Origin: an uncultured Succinatimonas sp.
GTDB taxonomy: Bacteria > Pseudomonadota > Gammaproteobacteria > Enterobacterales > Succinivibrionaceae
Direction of reading: 5' to 3'
DNA: 6,357 nt
NCBI GenBank assembly: GCA_937896115.1
Contig: CALBLB010000303.1
Span: 1-6,357, forward strand
Shown one piece after another: positions 4,186 through 6,357 of the stretch. Each line of letters begins with the position of its first letter. Position 1 is the first letter of the stretch. Both the position numbers and the translations under genes were made by a program. The notes under the pieces were generated by a model, which saw only the letters and a program-made list of their open reading frames with translations, was not told the DNA's origin and searched no databases.

Positions 4186-6252
4186 ATGACTACAGAAAAT
4201 CTGCTTCTAGAACTTGGTACAGAAGAATTGCCACCTAAGTCTTTAAGGACTTTGGCTCAGGCTTTACATGATAATTTTATTAAACAGCTTAATACGCTTG
4301 GTTTGTCTTTTTCCACTTCTAAATGGTATGCAACTCCAAGAAGATTGGCTTTGGTGATTTCCGATTTGGAAACCAAGCAAAAAGATTCTGAACTCGAAAT
4401 TAAAGGACCTGCTGTTAAAGCGGCATTCGATGCTTCAGGAAACCCAACTAAAGCGGCTTTAGGATGGGCAAAAGCAAATAATATTGATATAAGTGAAGCA
4501 AAAACTCTAAAAACAGGTAAGGGTGAGTGGCTTTATATCAAAACCTTTAAAGCAGGGGAGAAAACAGCTGATTTAGTACCTGAACTTTTTACTAAGGCGT
4601 TAAAAAGCTTGCCAATTCCAAGATTGATGCATTGGGGAGCCAAGCGTGATGAATTCGTAAGACCTGTTCATACGCTGTGCATGTTATTTGGTAATGAAGT
4701 GATTCCAGGAAACATTTTAGGTATTGAATCTTCACGTGTCGTAAATGGACATCGTTTCCTGGGAAAAAAGACAGTATCTATTTGTTCTGTTGATACCTAC
4801 GTACAACAGTTGCGAGATGAAGGTGCAGTAATTGCCGATTATGACGAGAGAAAAGCATCAATCATTTCACAGGTTCAGAAGATTGCTGAATCTGTAAACG
4901 GAGTTGCTGATCTTGATGATAGTCTGGTAGAAGAAGTTACCTCTATTGTCGAGAACCCTCATATTTATAAGGCTACGTTTGATGAGCATTTTTTAGCGGT
5001 TCCTGCAGAAGCACTTGTTTATACAATGAAAGGAGACCAGAAGTATTTCCCTATATATGATCATCAAGGGAAGTTGATGTCATGCTTTGCTTTTGCATCA
5101 AATATTAATCCTTCTGATCCGTCGTCTTTAATTGCAGGTAATGAACGAGTCATTAGACCTCGTTTATCAGATGCGGAATTCTTCTTCAAAACTGATCGTA
5201 AACATACGTTAGAGTCTTTCTTTAAGAAACTAGAAAGTATTGTTTATCAAAAAGATATTGGTACTCTTGCTTATCGTACAGAAATTGTTAGAAAGCTTGC
5301 TGTTTATATCGCTGAAAAAATTGGTGCCGATGAGAAGAAGGCAGATCGGGCCGCTTATCTTTCTAAATGTGATTTGGCAACCACCATGGTAACCGAGTTT
5401 ACCGATACTCAGGGTATTATGGGGATGCATTACGCTGAGCTTGATGGCGAGGATAAAGACGTTTACGAAGCCATTTTCCAAGCTTACCAACCTCGTTTTT
5501 CTGGTGATGATATTCCGGTTAAGCCAGTACAAATAGCAGTTTCATTAGCTGAAAAATTTGTAACATTAGTTGGTATTTTCGGAATTGGCATGTTGCCAAA
5601 GGGAGATAAAGATCCTTTTGGACTCAGACGCGCTGCAATAGGATTGATTAGAATCATCATTGAAAACAATGTTGAACTGAATTTTGTTGAGGTTGTCAGC
5701 AAAGCTTGCGAACTTTTGCAAGATAAGCTAAAAAATAAATCAACTAAAGATAACGTGGTTGACTTTATTTTAACTAGGCTTAAATCTTTCTATATGGATC
5801 GGGGCATAGATGCTCAAATTTACTTAGCGGTACTTTCTGTAAAGCCATGTAATTTACTTGACTTTGACAGAAGAGTTAAAGCAGTAAGTGCATTTAAGAC
5901 TCTACCTGAAGCTGCTGATCTGGCTGCGGCATATAAACGTATTTCGAATATTCTTGCGAAAGCTGAAATTTGTTCTGAAAAAGTAGATCCGTCTTTACTT
6001 AAAGATGATTATGAAAAACGTTTGGCTTCCCATATAGAAGTATTAGCTCCTGAGCTGAAGAATTTTTATAATCTTGGAAACTATCAGGAAGCTATGTCTA
6101 AGGTTTCTGAAATTCGTGAAGATGTTGATGCGTTCTTTGAACATGTAATGGTCAATGATAAAGATGAACAGGTGAGAGCAAATCGTTTGGCAATTTTAAA
6201 GCAACTTCAGAATATGCTGGCTAATACTGCAGATATTTCTGTATTGTATTGA
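4186..6252 (+). CDS. glyS: Glycyl-tRNA synthetase beta subunit
   Basis: This is the large tRNA-binding subunit of tetrameric glycyl-tRNA synthetase, the partner of GlyQ; both are needed for glycylation. At 688 residues it is one shorter than E. coli GlyS. Recognisable blocks are LLLELGTEELPPKSLR (6-21), ATPRRLAL (49-56), PIPRLMHWG (143-151), FVRPVHT (157-163), AVPAEALVYTMKGDQKYFP (271-289), RPRLSDAEFFFKTDRK (324-339), EFTDTQGIMGMHYA (404-417) in the HD-like region, and GDKDPFGLRRAA (473-484). The C-terminal DALR-type anticodon-binding domain (about 565-688) contains KRISNILAK (584-592), DAFFEHVMV (648-656) and RLAILKQL. AAGGA (4170-4174) lies 11 bases before the ATG. It is co-transcribed with glyQ and ends just before an intrinsic terminator. 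All blocks are in one frame with no truncation. Confidence 0.98.
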   Translation: MTTENLLLELGTEELPPKSLRTLAQALHDNFIKQLNTLGLSFSTSKWYATPRRLALVISDLETKQKDSELEIKGPAVKAAFDASGNPTKAALGWAKANNIDISEAKTLKTGKGEWLYIKTFKAGEKTADLVPELFTKALKSLPIPRLMHWGAKRDEFVRPVHTLCMLFGNEVIPGNILGIESSRVVNGHRFLGKKTVSICSVDTYVQQLRDEGAVIADYDERKASIISQVQKIAESVNGVADLDDSLVEEVTSIVENPHIYKATFDEHFLAVPAEALVYTMKGDQKYFPIYDHQGKLMSCFAFASNINPSDPSSLIAGNERVIRPRLSDAEFFFKTDRKHTLESFFKKLESIVYQKDIGTLAYRTEIVRKLAVYIAEKIGADEKKADRAAYLSKCDLATTMVTEFTDTQGIMGMHYAELDGEDKDVYEAIFQAYQPRFSGDDIPVKPVQIAVSLAEKFVTLVGIFGIGMLPKGDKDPFGLRRAAIGLIRIIIENNVELNFVEVVSKACELLQDKLKNKSTKDNVVDFILTRLKSFYMDRGIDAQIYLAVLSVKPCNLLDFDRRVKAVSAFKTLPEAADLAAAYKRISNILAKAEICSEKVDPSLLKDDYEKRLASHIEVLAPELKNFYNLGNYQEAMSKVSEIREDVDAFFEHVMVNDKDEQVRANRLAILKQLQNMLANTADISVLY

Positions 6253-6269
6253 TTAAAATTGCTTTTTGT

Positions 6270-6293
6270 GGGGCCGTTTATGGCCCCTTTTTT
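6270..6293 (+). terminator. Intrinsic terminator of glyQS
   Basis: GGGGCC (6270-6275) pairs with GGCCCC (6282-6287) around a six-base loop and is followed by six Ts (6288-6293). It begins 17 bases after the glyS stop and is a standard Rho-independent terminator closing the operon. Confidence 0.95.
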
Positions 6294-6294
6294 A

Positions 6295-6314
6295 TATGTT
6301 CCATGTGGAACATA
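6295..6314. promoter_or_regulatory. parS: parS-like inverted repeat (possible ParB-binding site)
   Basis: TATGTTCCA and TGGAACATA are perfect nine-base arms around a central TG. The 16-base core TGTTCCATGTGGAACA (6297-6312) differs from the palindromic parS form TGTTCCACGTGGAACA only at the first base of the central CG (T for C). Chromosomal parS sites bind ParB/Spo0J, cluster near the origin and seed chromosome partitioning. glyQS and tusA lie near the origin in several gammaproteobacteria, which fits. The central CACGTG is usually the most conserved part, so the change could weaken binding; an operator of another dimeric regulator for the next gene is the alternative. Confidence 0.5.
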
Positions 6315-6357
6315 ATAAATCCGTTTTGAGAAGATATCTAACATTTGAAGATCAATA
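6315..6357. other. Right-edge intergenic sequence
   Basis: These last 43 bases are AT-rich and hold no gene start that can be supported. They contain the eight-base palindrome AGATATCT (6332-6339). They may be the upstream region of a gene that begins beyond the window. Confidence 0.4.

Noticed and set aside
1..6357. CRISPR array, toxin-antitoxin pair or defence cassette
   Set aside because: No regularly spaced repeats and no genes of those families; apart from the IS, the recognised genes are housekeeping genes.

Overview
The window looks like chromosomal DNA of an AT-leaning Gram-negative gammaproteobacterium. The evidence is an OmpA porin with an Enterobacterales-type C-terminal disulfide loop, a TusA sulfur carrier, a two-subunit (alpha2beta2) glycyl-tRNA synthetase closely matching the remembered E. 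coli proteins, and a tRNA-Thr with an encoded CCA end. The AT bias and divergence suggest a lineage outside the Enterobacteriaceae. Succinivibrionaceae/Aeromonadales is a guess, not a result.

Layout: positions 1-883 hold the C-terminal half of an IS1634/IS4-type transposase. The reading frame is open through the left edge, so the insertion sequence begins outside the window. Its right flank (about 884-980) is rich in inverted repeats. On the minus strand follow ompA (1144-2181), with a strong intrinsic terminator downstream and a probable hairpin-containing 5' leader upstream, and tRNA-Thr(UGU) (2392-2467). ompA and the tRNA appear to have separate promoters that share an identical 11-base extended -10 block. 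tusA (2541-2765, plus) diverges from the tRNA. A 490-base stretch (2766-3255) without a convincing gene carries many inverted repeats and one short cysteine-rich reading frame with no ATG. The glyQ-glyS operon (3256-6252) follows, closed by an intrinsic terminator at 6270-6293.

Functionally, tRNA-Thr, TusA (sulfur supply for tRNA wobble-uridine thiolation in known systems) and GlyRS are all translation-related. The OmpA gene and the IS are unrelated neighbours. Just past the glyS terminator is a 20-base inverted repeat whose core differs at one base from the palindromic chromosomal parS (ParB-binding) consensus. glyQS and tusA lie near the replication origin in several gammaproteobacteria, so this may be a centromere-like site. 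The two places most worth a second look are this parS-like element and the inverted-repeat-rich gap before glyQ. No complete novel system (CRISPR, toxin-antitoxin, defence island) is visible.
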